DNA from: G963669295 sp963669295
GTDB taxonomy: Bacteria; Bacteroidota; Bacteroidia; Flavobacteriales_D; CALLUQ01
Length of the DNA stretch: 64,000 nucleotides
Reading direction: 5' to 3'
Assembly (NCBI GenBank): GCA_963669295.1
Contig: OY769938.1
Location: 3,596,001-3,660,000 of the forward strand
The notes beneath the pieces were generated by a model. That model saw nothing but the letters and a program-made list of their open reading frames with translations, had not been told where the DNA came from and ran no database searches. Shown one piece after another: positions 20,209-28,756 of this stretch (its first letter is position 1; each line of letters begins with the position of its first letter). The translations under genes were made by a program, and so were the position numbers.

Positions 20209-22062
20209 ATGAAAAAGTTAACCGTAGCGCTGGCATTTTTACCCTTGTTTGCCATGGCGGAGAATGGAGAAAATGTGGTCGCGCAAGGAACCAACTATGT
20301 GGCTTCGATCGACTTGAATAAAGTAGAAAGCGATAAGATTAAGGTGGATATTGTAGTACCTAAAATAACCAAAGAGGAAGTAGAATACCACATGCCTAAA
20401 ATAGTACCAGGCACCTATTCCATTTCTGATTTTGGCCGTTTTGTCAACAATTTCAAAGCCTTTGATGTTACCGGCAAAGAACTAGAGGTAAAAAGCCTTA
20501 GTGCCAACCGATGGCAAATTAAAGGAGCTACCAGTTTGCACCGCATTGCTTATTGGGTAGACGACACCTTTGACTCTGAACTGGATAATCCCATTTTTGA
20601 GCCTGGAGGGACTAACATTGAAGAAGGAAAGAACTTTTTGCTGAACACCTTTGGGGTATTTGGCTATATCGATGGCATGAAAAATCAGCCTTACGAGGTC
20701 AACATCACCCGCCCCGATAATTTTTATGGAGCCACTTCTATGATTTTGAAAGCATCGAAAGGCAATACCGATACCTATGTAATCGATAACTATTTCGATT
20801 TGGCCGATGCACCCATTATGTATTGTGTACCCGATACCACCACCATGCAGGTGGGAGGCGCAGAAATTTTGGTGTCGGTATACTCGCCCAATAAAAAGTT
20901 GTCTTCTTCTTTTGTGATGGACAATGTATCGGAGATTCTTACGGCACAAAAAGAGTATTTAGGCGGCAAATTACCCATTGAAAAATACGCCTTCATCATT
21001 TACCTTACCGATGGTACTGGCGTATCGGGGGGCATGGGCGCATTGGAGCACTCATACTCATCGGTATACTACCTGCCAGAAATGGAACCTGCCAACCTTA
21101 CTCAAACCATTAAAGATGTAGCAGCGCACGAGTTTTTTCACATTGTAACACCACTCAACATTCATTCTGAAGAAATTGGTGACTTCAATTTCATTGAGCC
21201 TGAAATGTCGAAGCACCTTTGGTTATACGAAGGATCAACAGAGTATGCGGCACACCACGTACAAGTGAAGCACGGATTGGTTGGGGTAGAGGACTACCTG
21301 GAAACCATGAGCGATAAAATGAAATCAGCAGGGTACTACAACGATACCCTTCCGTTTACTGTAATGAGCAGCAAGTGCCTGGACGAGCACGAAAAACAAT
21401 ACGGCAATGTGTACCAAAAAGGCGCACTCATTACCATGTGTTTAGACATTAAATTGCGCCACCTATCGGGTGGTAAGTATGGCACGCAGGAACTCATTAA
21501 AGACCTTTCTAAAACGTACGGCAAGCACAAATCGTTTAAGGATGAGGAATTGTTTGATAAGATTGAAGAGTTGACCTACCCTGAAATACGCGAATTTTTA
21601 GATAAGTATGTAGCAGGGCCTAATCCATTGCCGTTTCAAGAAGTATTGAACCTGGTAGGCATCGAATACCATGCTGCGTTAAAAACAAAGCGCATTACCA
21701 TGGGAGGAATTCGCATTGGCTACAACCCCGAAACAAGTAGATTGCTGGTGCAAAACACCCTAAACCTCAATAAATTTGGAAAAGACATGGGGTACAAAGA
21801 TGGCGACGAATGGGTATTGTACAACGGCCAGGAACTAAATGCGACCAATTACCAAAAAGTATTGGAAGAGTTTAGCCAGGTAAAGCCCGGCAAGAAGGTG
21901 AAGATGGTAGTGGCCAGAAAACAATCGGATGGTACCTATAAAAATGTGAAGCTAAAAGCAAAAGCAATGGAGATAGAAGCAGACGAACAGCACGTGATGC
22001 AATTGAAAGAAAACGCTACTCCGGAAGAAGTTAATTTAAGAAAGGCCTGGATCGGCCAATAG
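20209..22062 (+). CDS. M61 family peptidase (glycyl aminopeptidase-like)
   Basis: 617 residues. Signal peptide MKKLTVALAFLPLFAMA. An N-terminal M61 beta-domain (YHMPKIVPGTYSISDFGRF) precedes the gluzincin-type catalytic domain: HEFFH at about residues 307-311 with the downstream glutamate in LYEGSTEYAAHH near residue 340, consistent with the HExxH...E zinc site. The last 130 residues contain a PDZ-like region (GYKDGDEWVLYNGQELN). M61 enzymes cleave N-terminal glycine or alanine from peptides. Likely periplasmic. It is a single gene bounded by terminators. Confidence in the family is high; substrate is unknown. Confidence 0.93.
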   Translation: MKKLTVALAFLPLFAMAENGENVVAQGTNYVASIDLNKVESDKIKVDIVVPKITKEEVEYHMPKIVPGTYSISDFGRFVNNFKAFDVTGKELEVKSLSANRWQIKGATSLHRIAYWVDDTFDSELDNPIFEPGGTNIEEGKNFLLNTFGVFGYIDGMKNQPYEVNITRPDNFYGATSMILKASKGNTDTYVIDNYFDLADAPIMYCVPDTTTMQVGGAEILVSVYSPNKKLSSSFVMDNVSEILTAQKEYLGGKLPIEKYAFIIYLTDGTGVSGGMGALEHSYSSVYYLPEMEPANLTQTIKDVAAHEFFHIVTPLNIHSEEIGDFNFIEPEMSKHLWLYEGSTEYAAHHVQVKHGLVGVEDYLETMSDKMKSAGYYNDTLPFTVMSSKCLDEHEKQYGNVYQKGALITMCLDIKLRHLSGGKYGTQELIKDLSKTYGKHKSFKDEELFDKIEELTYPEIREFLDKYVAGPNPLPFQEVLNLVGIEYHAALKTKRITMGGIRIGYNPETSRLLVQNTLNLNKFGKDMGYKDGDEWVLYNGQELNATNYQKVLEEFSQVKPGKKVKMVVARKQSDGTYKNVKLKAKAMEIEADEQHVMQLKENATPEEVNLRKAWIGQ

Positions 22063-22084
22063 AGATGAATTGATCCGAAAACGC

Positions 22085-22117
22085 AAAAGCCCCATTTACA
22101 GCAAATGGGGCTTTTTT
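22085..22117 (+). terminator. Terminator after the M61 peptidase
   Basis: Stem AAAAGCCCCATTT / AAATGGGGCTTTT around a short ACAGC loop, ending in a run of seven T. Confidence 0.88.
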
Positions 22118-22429
22118 TAAAGGCTTCCAACAAAATAAATGGCCTAACATTACGTTGGACTTTTCGAAACGTGCAACCTTTTGAAAAAAAGTTGTCTTTA
22201 AGAACAAAGTGCAAGTGCTACGAATGAATGCAAGTAATAAAAATGGAAATGGGGTGAGTAGAAAGCTGTCCTTTCGTCAACAATTTGCGCCCATCAGTCA
22301 ATCTATCTTTACAATAATTATGAAATAGCCTCTATTTGTGCAACCAATAGATAAGGCAAAAAGGTTGTTTTTATAAAACAGCAGTAACAAAAACATGAGT
22401 TTAAACGTCACAATGCTAAACAACACATT
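22118..22429. other. Intergenic region upstream of the TonB receptor
   Basis: About 310 bp, A+T-rich, no ORF of note, no repeat recognised. It presumably holds the promoter of the receptor/DUF4249 pair; no convincing box pair was found. Confidence 0.4.
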
Positions 22430-24754
22430 ATGAAAAAAATGATGTGTATGCTTTGCCTGTTATGGGCGGCTGTTGCTACAGCACAGGAAAAGTATACCAT
22501 AAATGGCCACATCAAGGATTTAAGTTCTGGAGAAGAACTGTTGGGTGCCACCATCCTGGTCAAAGAACTCTCTACCGGTACCACTACCAATTTGTACGGA
22601 TTTTACTCCTTAACACTGCCCAAAGGCGATTATACGCTGGTATACTCTTTTGTGGGGTATCAGCCCATTACACAATCTGTTGCTTTGTATCAAGACATTA
22701 AGTCGAACATCGAATTGCCACCGGGGAGCACGCTACTCACTGAGTTTGAAGTGACCGGAGAAGCAAAAGATGAAAACGTTCAATCGGTAGAGATGAGTAC
22801 CATTAACATGAAGATGGAAACCATTAAGAAAATACCATCTTTGATGGGTGAGGTGGATGTGATTAAGGCCATACAAATGCTGCCGGGAGTACAAACAGTG
22901 GGAGAAGGAAACTCTGGCTTTTATGTGCGGGGAGGGGGAGTAGATCAAAACCTGATACTGCTGGATGAAGCACCAGTATACAATGCCTCTCACTTGTTGG
23001 GCTTCTTTTCTGTATTCAACTCCGATGCACTGAAAGACGTGCAGTTGTACAAAGGAGGCATCCCTGCTGAGTACGGAGGTCGGTTATCATCAGTACTCGA
23101 TATTAGAATGAAAGACGGGAATTCGAAACGATTTGCCGCAACTGGTGGTCTGGGTACCGTATCCAGCCGGCTAACCCTCGAAGGCCCCATTGAAAAAGAT
23201 AAAAGCTCGTTCATCGTTTCAGGCCGTCGTACTTATGCCGACGTGTTTTTGAAGTTGGCAAAAGACACCAACTTGCGCCAAAACAAACTTTACTTTTACG
23301 ACCTTAATGCCAAGGCCAATTTTACGTTGAACGACAACAACAAGCTGTACTTATCATCGTATTTCGGACGCGATGTATTTGCCTTTAGCGACCAGTTTCG
23401 CATGAGTTGGGGTAATGCTACAGGAACGTTGCGTTGGAACCATATCTACAACAAGAAATTGTTTTCTAACCTCACGTTGTTGTACAGCGATTACGATTAC
23501 TACCTGGGCGACCTCTCGGGAGCTGATGCTTTTGGGTGGACCTCACGCATTCGCGACTATTCGATGAAAATGGACTTCAACAGTTTTCCCAATCCAAACA
23601 ATACAGTGAAGTATGGGTTACAAAGTACCTACCATGTATTTGATCCAGGCATTGTAACGGCCGAAAGTTCGGAAGCCATCTTCAACGATTTTAAAATACC
23701 GCAAAACAAATCGTTGGAGCATGCCATATACATCAGCAATGAACAACGCATTACCCCGAGGCTTTCAGCCATTTATGGCATCCGTGCTTCAGTATTTCAA
23801 AACATTGGTAAAACCACCTATTACCGCTACGACAGCAACTACAATGCTTATGATACAGTAAATGTAGAAGCAGGAAAAGTATTTAACGTCGACCAGGGGT
23901 TAGAGCCCCGTTTAGGCATGAAATACTCGTTAACCGAAGAAAAATCAATCAAGTTGAGTTACAACCGCATGGTGCAATACATCCACCTGGCCTCTAACTC
24001 TACTTCGGCCTCACCGCTTGATATTTGGTTTCCTTCAAGCCCTAATGTAGCCCCTCAATTGGGCGATCAAATAGCCCTGGGTTATTTCCAGAACTTCAAC
24101 AACAACACCTACGAATTTTCGGTAGAAGGGTATTACAAGAAGATGAGCAACCAAATCGACTTTAAAGACCATGCTGAACTGTTGTTGAACTCACAGCTGG
24201 AAGGAGAATTGCGGTTTGGAGAAGGCTATGCCTATGGCATGGAGTTTTTCTTGAAAAGAAGAGAAGGCCGTTTTACGGGATGGTTGAGCTACACCCTGGC
24301 TCGTGCTGAACGTAAAATTAAAGAAATCAATAATGGAGAAGTATACCCCACCAAGTACGATAAAACACACGATATCTCGCTGGTGATGTCGTATACCTTG
24401 AACAAGCGTTGGGACTTTTCAGCCAATTGGGTGTTTTCTACAGGATCGGCTGTTACCATGCCTACGGGGCGTTTCGAATTCCAGGGAGTGATTGTACCAG
24501 TGTATTCCGACCGCAATGCGGCACGTCTTCCTGCTTATCATCGTATGGACATTTCAGCCACCTTGAAAAACAAACAAAAAGAAGGCAAGAAATGGAAAGG
24601 AGAGTGGGTATTTTCGGTGTACAATGCGTACATGAGGAAAAATGCTTTCCAAATCAACTTCCGTCAGGATGAAAACGACCCTACGATAACACATGCTGAA
24701 AAGTTGTACCTCTTTAGCATAGTGCCAGCCGTTACTTATAACTTTAAATTTTAA
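22430..24754 (+). CDS. TonB-dependent outer-membrane receptor
   Basis: 774 residues. Signal peptide MKKMMCMLCLLWAAVATAQ; a carboxypeptidase-regulatory-like domain (YTINGHIKDLSSGEELLGA to about residue 105); a plug domain with LLDEAPVYNASHLLGFFSVF and YKGGIPAEYGGRLSSVLDIR; then a 22-strand-type barrel ending in an aromatic-terminated strand (VTYNFKF). This is the compact TonB-receptor subtype that is regularly paired with a DUF4249 lipoprotein, and the DUF4249 gene indeed overlaps its stop codon (TAATG). Together they should form an outer-membrane uptake complex; the substrate cannot be read from the sequence. Confidence 0.95.
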   Translation: MKKMMCMLCLLWAAVATAQEKYTINGHIKDLSSGEELLGATILVKELSTGTTTNLYGFYSLTLPKGDYTLVYSFVGYQPITQSVALYQDIKSNIELPPGSTLLTEFEVTGEAKDENVQSVEMSTINMKMETIKKIPSLMGEVDVIKAIQMLPGVQTVGEGNSGFYVRGGGVDQNLILLDEAPVYNASHLLGFFSVFNSDALKDVQLYKGGIPAEYGGRLSSVLDIRMKDGNSKRFAATGGLGTVSSRLTLEGPIEKDKSSFIVSGRRTYADVFLKLAKDTNLRQNKLYFYDLNAKANFTLNDNNKLYLSSYFGRDVFAFSDQFRMSWGNATGTLRWNHIYNKKLFSNLTLLYSDYDYYLGDLSGADAFGWTSRIRDYSMKMDFNSFPNPNNTVKYGLQSTYHVFDPGIVTAESSEAIFNDFKIPQNKSLEHAIYISNEQRITPRLSAIYGIRASVFQNIGKTTYYRYDSNYNAYDTVNVEAGKVFNVDQGLEPRLGMKYSLTEEKSIKLSYNRMVQYIHLASNSTSASPLDIWFPSSPNVAPQLGDQIALGYFQNFNNNTYEFSVEGYYKKMSNQIDFKDHAELLLNSQLEGELRFGEGYAYGMEFFLKRREGRFTGWLSYTLARAERKIKEINNGEVYPTKYDKTHDISLVMSYTLNKRWDFSANWVFSTGSAVTMPTGRFEFQGVIVPVYSDRNAARLPAYHRMDISATLKNKQKEGKKWKGEWVFSVYNAYMRKNAFQINFRQDENDPTITHAEKLYLFSIVPAVTYNFKF

Positions 24755-25572
24755 TGCACCAACGCATGAAAAATATCATATATATCGCAGCAATTTTATT
24801 GGTAGCAGGATGCACCGAAAAAATTCCCCTGGATCTCAACGACGAAGGATTTGATCGTTTAGTAGTAGATGGGTTAATTACTGACAGGATGGAAGCCCAC
24901 ACGGTGAATCTCACCAAAACCACCAGCTACTTCGAAAATCAGGCAGCCCCCAGGGCAACGGGCGCCACCGTAACCATTAGCGATGGTACCACCACCCATG
25001 TGTTGAGCGAAACAGCACCCGGGGTATACCAAACATCGCCCAATGTGCAAGGAGAAATTGGTAAAACGTATACCCTAACCATCAATTATGAAGGCGAAGA
25101 ATACAGGGCCACTTCCCTTTTAGATACTGTACCCCACATTGATTCAGTAGCTACCGAATGGCATGACCCGGGTTTTGGTGACGAGCCACACTACGACCTG
25201 TTTATGTGGGTGAATGAACTTGCCGGGGTAGGCAATTACTACATGTTTAAAACCTACCGCAATGGAGAATCGCTGAGCGATACCCTTTTTACTCGCACCT
25301 TTGTAACCGACGAATTTGTAGATGGCAACTACATTGCCAATTGGCAATTCGATTACATTGATGCTGAGGTAGGGGATAGCATTGATGTGGAAATTTATTC
25401 CATTTCTAAAGAGATGTACGATGTGTTTTTAGCCATCATGCTGGAAACGGAGTGGAGTGGAGGCCTGTTTGATGCACCGCCAGCCAATGTGCCTTCCAAC
25501 GTTTCTAATGGAGCATTGGGCGTGTTTGGTGCAGCAGCAGTAGACGACTACCAGACGGTAGTTACCCAATAG
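24754..25572 (+). CDS. DUF4249 lipoprotein, partner of the TonB receptor
   Basis: 272 residues with lipobox LLVAGC near residue 20; the true start may be ATG 24766 (MKNIIYIAAI). Sequence features of DUF4249: an early KIPLDLNDEGFDRLVVDGLITD segment (seen here as IPLDLNDEGFDRLVVDGL) followed by an Ig/transthyretin-like strand pattern (TVTISDGTTTHVLSE). The ATG overlaps the receptor stop by one base, showing translational coupling. By analogy with SusD it probably caps the receptor at the cell surface, but its own ligand is unknown. Confidence 0.92.
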   Translation: MHQRMKNIIYIAAILLVAGCTEKIPLDLNDEGFDRLVVDGLITDRMEAHTVNLTKTTSYFENQAAPRATGATVTISDGTTTHVLSETAPGVYQTSPNVQGEIGKTYTLTINYEGEEYRATSLLDTVPHIDSVATEWHDPGFGDEPHYDLFMWVNELAGVGNYYMFKTYRNGESLSDTLFTRTFVTDEFVDGNYIANWQFDYIDAEVGDSIDVEIYSISKEMYDVFLAIMLETEWSGGLFDAPPANVPSNVSNGALGVFGAAAVDDYQTVVTQ

Positions 25573-25704
25573 CAGCACGACGCAAATAGTAAAATTTCAC
25601 ATTTTAGCTCCAATATGTTGAAATTTACTATTTATGTAACATGTCTCTTCATTTTTCGTAAATTGATGAAGACCATATAGTTACTCTCACAAACCCTAAC
25701 CGTC

Positions 25705-26235
25705 ATGGCTCCTTTAAAGCTGCTATTAAAAGGAATCAAGTGCTCGTTTGTTGTTGCACTTCTTTTCACCTACTCACCCTCATCACTGGCACAAGACGAT
25801 ATTGATGCCGTAAGGGTATACGGAACGATTGAACCCGAAAAGGGCAAATCCGATAAAGTACAAGTCAACCTTTACGAAGAAAACAAACTGGCCGAACAAT
25901 TGGTAACGCGCAAATCGGGCGATTATGAGTTCACCATGTTGGCCAATCGCTTCTACACCATTGAGGTGATCAAAGAAGGCTACATTACCAAACGCCTTTC
26001 GTTCGATACCCATGTTCCCGAAGATTTTGGAGAAACCTCTACCATGGAATTTCCCATCAAGATTTTCAAGGAAACGAAAAACATGGCAAAGGCTGATTTC
26101 GACTTCCCTACGGTACTGGTGGTATACGATGAGAAATCGCGTCACTTCGACTACGTGAAATCCTACTCGCGCGACATCTTGAAGGAACAGTCGAAACACC
26201 TTGGCTACGAATACAAAGCGAGTAACTATAAGTAA
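25705..26235 (+). CDS. Secreted protein with carboxypeptidase-regulatory-like domain
   Basis: 176 residues. Signal peptide ends SSLAQ near residue 29. A single Ig-like/CarboxypepD_reg-like domain follows (VRVYGTIEPEKGKSDKVQVN ... KSGDYEFTMLANRFYTIEV), the pattern seen at the N-terminus of many OmpA-like and TonB proteins, but here it stands almost alone with a charged C-terminal tail (FDYVKSYSRDILKEQ). Probably periplasmic. No partner is evident; it sits between the DUF4249 pair and the polyamine genes with its own upstream gap. Confidence 0.8.
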   Translation: MAPLKLLLKGIKCSFVVALLFTYSPSSLAQDDIDAVRVYGTIEPEKGKSDKVQVNLYEENKLAEQLVTRKSGDYEFTMLANRFYTIEVIKEGYITKRLSFDTHVPEDFGETSTMEFPIKIFKETKNMAKADFDFPTVLVVYDEKSRHFDYVKSYSRDILKEQSKHLGYEYKASNYK

Positions 26236-26313
26236 CATTCATTTTACCTAAATTTTGCGCTTTCATAATAAGGATTTGTTTAATTTCGCCACGCTTAATT
26301 AAACCGATATCCT

Positions 26314-27591
26314 TTGACAGCTCTAGGACAACACATTTTGGTGGAATTTTACGGCTGCACGCCAGAAATTCTAAACGACGTTTCTACCATCGAAAAAGGC
26401 ATGGTAGCTGCTGCCAGCGATGCTGGAGCAACGGTCATTAACTCTACCTTTCATCACTTTTCGCCCTACGGCGTTTCTGGAGTGGTAGTAATTCAAGAAA
26501 GTCATTTGGCCATTCATACCTGGCCAGAATATGGGTATGCAGCAGTCGACCTGTTTACTTGTGGCGACCAGGTAGATACCTGGTTGGCGTTTGACCACCT
26601 CAAAAAAACATTTGAAGCACGCAACTACTCTGCTATGGAGATGCGTAGAGGATCGAAAAGCATGTTGGAGCGTAAAGACTTCAATCCGGCCATGATGCAA
26701 ACAGCCCATCATGCCAATACCGAAGGGTTTGTGCGCAATGTTTGGTTTACCGATAAAGATGAAAACCAGGCACTATCGCTGCGCTATACGGGTGAAGTGT
26801 TGTTTCGCGAGAAAACCCCCTACCAAACCGTACAGGTGTTAGATACTTATGGCTACGGCAAGATGCTTACCATCGACAACATCATTATGTGTACCGAACG
26901 CGATGAATTTCACTACCACGAAATGATTGCCCACCCTGCGATGCTGGCACACGGCAACGTAAAACGGGTGCTGGTGATTGGTGGCGGCGATGGTGGTACC
27001 GTGCGTGAGGTACTCAAGCACAGCAGTGTAGAAGAAGTAGTAATGGTAGAGATTGACGAGGCGGTAGTACGGGCATGCAAGGAATTTTTACCCTCCATGT
27101 CGTCGGAACTCCACCACCCCAAACTCGATTTGCAAATAGGCGATGGCATTCAATATGTAGCCGATGCTGATGAAGGCATGTTCGACTTGATCATAGTAGA
27201 CGGTTCTGACCCTGTTGGGCCTGCTGAAGGATTGTTTTCAGAAGCATTTTACCACAACTGCTACAAAGCATTGAACAGCAATGGCATTCTGGTAGCACAA
27301 GGCGAGTCGCCAAAGTTCAATGAATCTGCCTTTGTGGCCTTGCACCATTGCCTCAACAGCATTTTTGGGAAGGAAAGCACCTTTTGTGCTTTGTACCATG
27401 CCACCACTTACCCTACTGGAATGTGGAGCTTTCAATACGGGTCGAAAGGCGATGTACACCTGTTGAACGATTACGATGAAACACGGGTAACTGCCTTCCT
27501 GGCAGCGCACGAACTCCAATATTACAACGAGTGGATACACAAAGCTTCGTTTGCTTTGCCTACCTTTGTAAGGAAAATGCTACATGAGTAA
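26314..27591 (+). CDS. speD-speE: Fused S-adenosylmethionine decarboxylase / spermidine synthase
   Basis: 425 residues. Residues 1-115 are a bacterial class-1b AdoMet decarboxylase: LGQHILVEFYGC, then the self-cleavage site QESHLAIHTWPEYGY where Ser63 becomes the pyruvoyl cofactor. Residues about 140-425 are spermidine synthase: LRYTGEVLFREKTPYQTVQV, GGGDGGTVREVL (decarboxylated-AdoMet site) and DLIIVDGSDPVGPAEGLF with the catalytic Asp. One polypeptide thus makes decarboxylated AdoMet and transfers its aminopropyl group to putrescine. The start is a TTG; no ATG precedes the conserved LGQHILVEFYGC block. It overlaps the next gene by 8 bp, indicating an operon. Fusions of this kind are known in some bacteria. 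Confidence 0.95.
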   Translation: MTALGQHILVEFYGCTPEILNDVSTIEKGMVAAASDAGATVINSTFHHFSPYGVSGVVVIQESHLAIHTWPEYGYAAVDLFTCGDQVDTWLAFDHLKKTFEARNYSAMEMRRGSKSMLERKDFNPAMMQTAHHANTEGFVRNVWFTDKDENQALSLRYTGEVLFREKTPYQTVQVLDTYGYGKMLTIDNIIMCTERDEFHYHEMIAHPAMLAHGNVKRVLVIGGGDGGTVREVLKHSSVEEVVMVEIDEAVVRACKEFLPSMSSELHHPKLDLQIGDGIQYVADADEGMFDLIIVDGSDPVGPAEGLFSEAFYHNCYKALNSNGILVAQGESPKFNESAFVALHHCLNSIFGKESTFCALYHATTYPTGMWSFQYGSKGDVHLLNDYDETRVTAFLAAHELQYYNEWIHKASFALPTFVRKMLHE

Positions 27592-28627
27592 TACGGTACA
27601 TACCGATTTTGATCCTGATGGAGTTGGACAGGCAAATGGAAATCTTTTTGGATTGCCCTTTGGTTCTGAATCTAAAATCACCATCGTTCCGGTACCCTGG
27701 GATGTGACCACTTCCTATGGCGATGGAACTTCGAATGGGCCGCAAGCCATTTTAGCGGCTTCCCCACAATTGGACTTGTACGACTTTGATGTAGAAGACC
27801 CCTGGAAAGAGGGCATCTACATGTTGCCCATCGAAGAGGATATGGTGGAGCAAAACCAGCAGCTGCGCCAACAAGCATCGGCTTACATTCAGTTTTTGGA
27901 GCAAGGAGGAGATATCGCCGAAAGTGAGGAGCAGCAGGCAGCACTGGAGGCCATCAATGCAGGTTGTGCCGCACTCAAAGACAGGGTGAAAACACAAACC
28001 GCAGCACTGTTGGAAGAAGGGAAGTTGGTAGGATTGTTGGGAGGTGACCACAGCACCCCATTGGGATTTTTGGAAGCACTGGCCGAACGATACGACGACT
28101 TTGGCATATTGCAAATCGATGCCCATGCCGATTTGCGCGAAGCCTACGAAGGTTTTGAGTATTCCCATGCTTCCATTTTTCACAAGGCCTTGCAATTGCC
28201 ACAAATCTCCAGGCTCATCCAGGTGGGGGTACGCGATATAAGCAAGCAGGAGGTAGCAACCATTGAAGCTTCGGAGAAAAGAATTGTGACCTATTACGAT
28301 CACGACTTAAAAGAAGAACTGTATTGGGGCAACAAGTGGAAAAACCTGTGCGATGAAATGGTGCGCAAACTCCCTTCGCAAGTTTACATCAGTTTCGACA
28401 TTGATGGGCTCGACCCCAAGCTATGCCCCAACAGCGGTACGCCGGTACCTGGCGGATTGGATTTTCCCGAGGCCATCTACCTCCTCAAACGACTGGCCGA
28501 ATCGGGACGTACCATTATTGGCTTCGACCTGTGCGAAGTAGCACCAGGCAACAACGATTGGGATGGCAATGTAGGTGCCCGGTTGTTGTATAAGTTGTGT
28601 GGGTTTTTGAAAAGCACGAATCAGTAA
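27584..28627 (+). CDS. Ureohydrolase (agmatinase/arginase family)
   Basis: 347 residues with the manganese-binding motifs of the ureohydrolase family: GLLGGDHSTPLG, LQIDAHADLREAYEG and YISFDIDGLDPKLCPNSGTP. Its ATG lies within the last codons of the speD-speE fusion, so co-expression is certain in outline. In that context agmatinase (agmatine to putrescine plus urea, feeding spermidine synthase) is the most likely activity; arginase or formimidoylglutamase are alternatives that the motifs alone do not exclude. There is an extended N-terminal and mid region (EQGGDIAESEEQQAALEA) longer than in classical SpeB. No arginine decarboxylase is in the window. Confidence 0.88.
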   Translation: MSNTVHTDFDPDGVGQANGNLFGLPFGSESKITIVPVPWDVTTSYGDGTSNGPQAILAASPQLDLYDFDVEDPWKEGIYMLPIEEDMVEQNQQLRQQASAYIQFLEQGGDIAESEEQQAALEAINAGCAALKDRVKTQTAALLEEGKLVGLLGGDHSTPLGFLEALAERYDDFGILQIDAHADLREAYEGFEYSHASIFHKALQLPQISRLIQVGVRDISKQEVATIEASEKRIVTYYDHDLKEELYWGNKWKNLCDEMVRKLPSQVYISFDIDGLDPKLCPNSGTPVPGGLDFPEAIYLLKRLAESGRTIIGFDLCEVAPGNNDWDGNVGARLLYKLCGFLKSTNQ

Positions 28628-28667
28628 TTATACCCGTTTGTTTTCTTTTTCTGACCGGTTGTCAATT

Positions 28668-28712
28668 CACCTCTGCCACTTAATAATTGGGTAAGTGAGG
28701 TGCGGTATTTTT
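28668..28712 (+). terminator. Probable terminator after the polyamine operon
   Basis: Bulged hairpin CACCTC-tgc-CACTTA ... TAAGTGAGGTG followed by a T6 run (28707-28712), 40 bp past the ureohydrolase stop. Confidence 0.6.
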
Positions 28713-28756
28713 TGCGTATTTTTTCAGCAAGCTAATACTAACTAAAAATCAAATTT

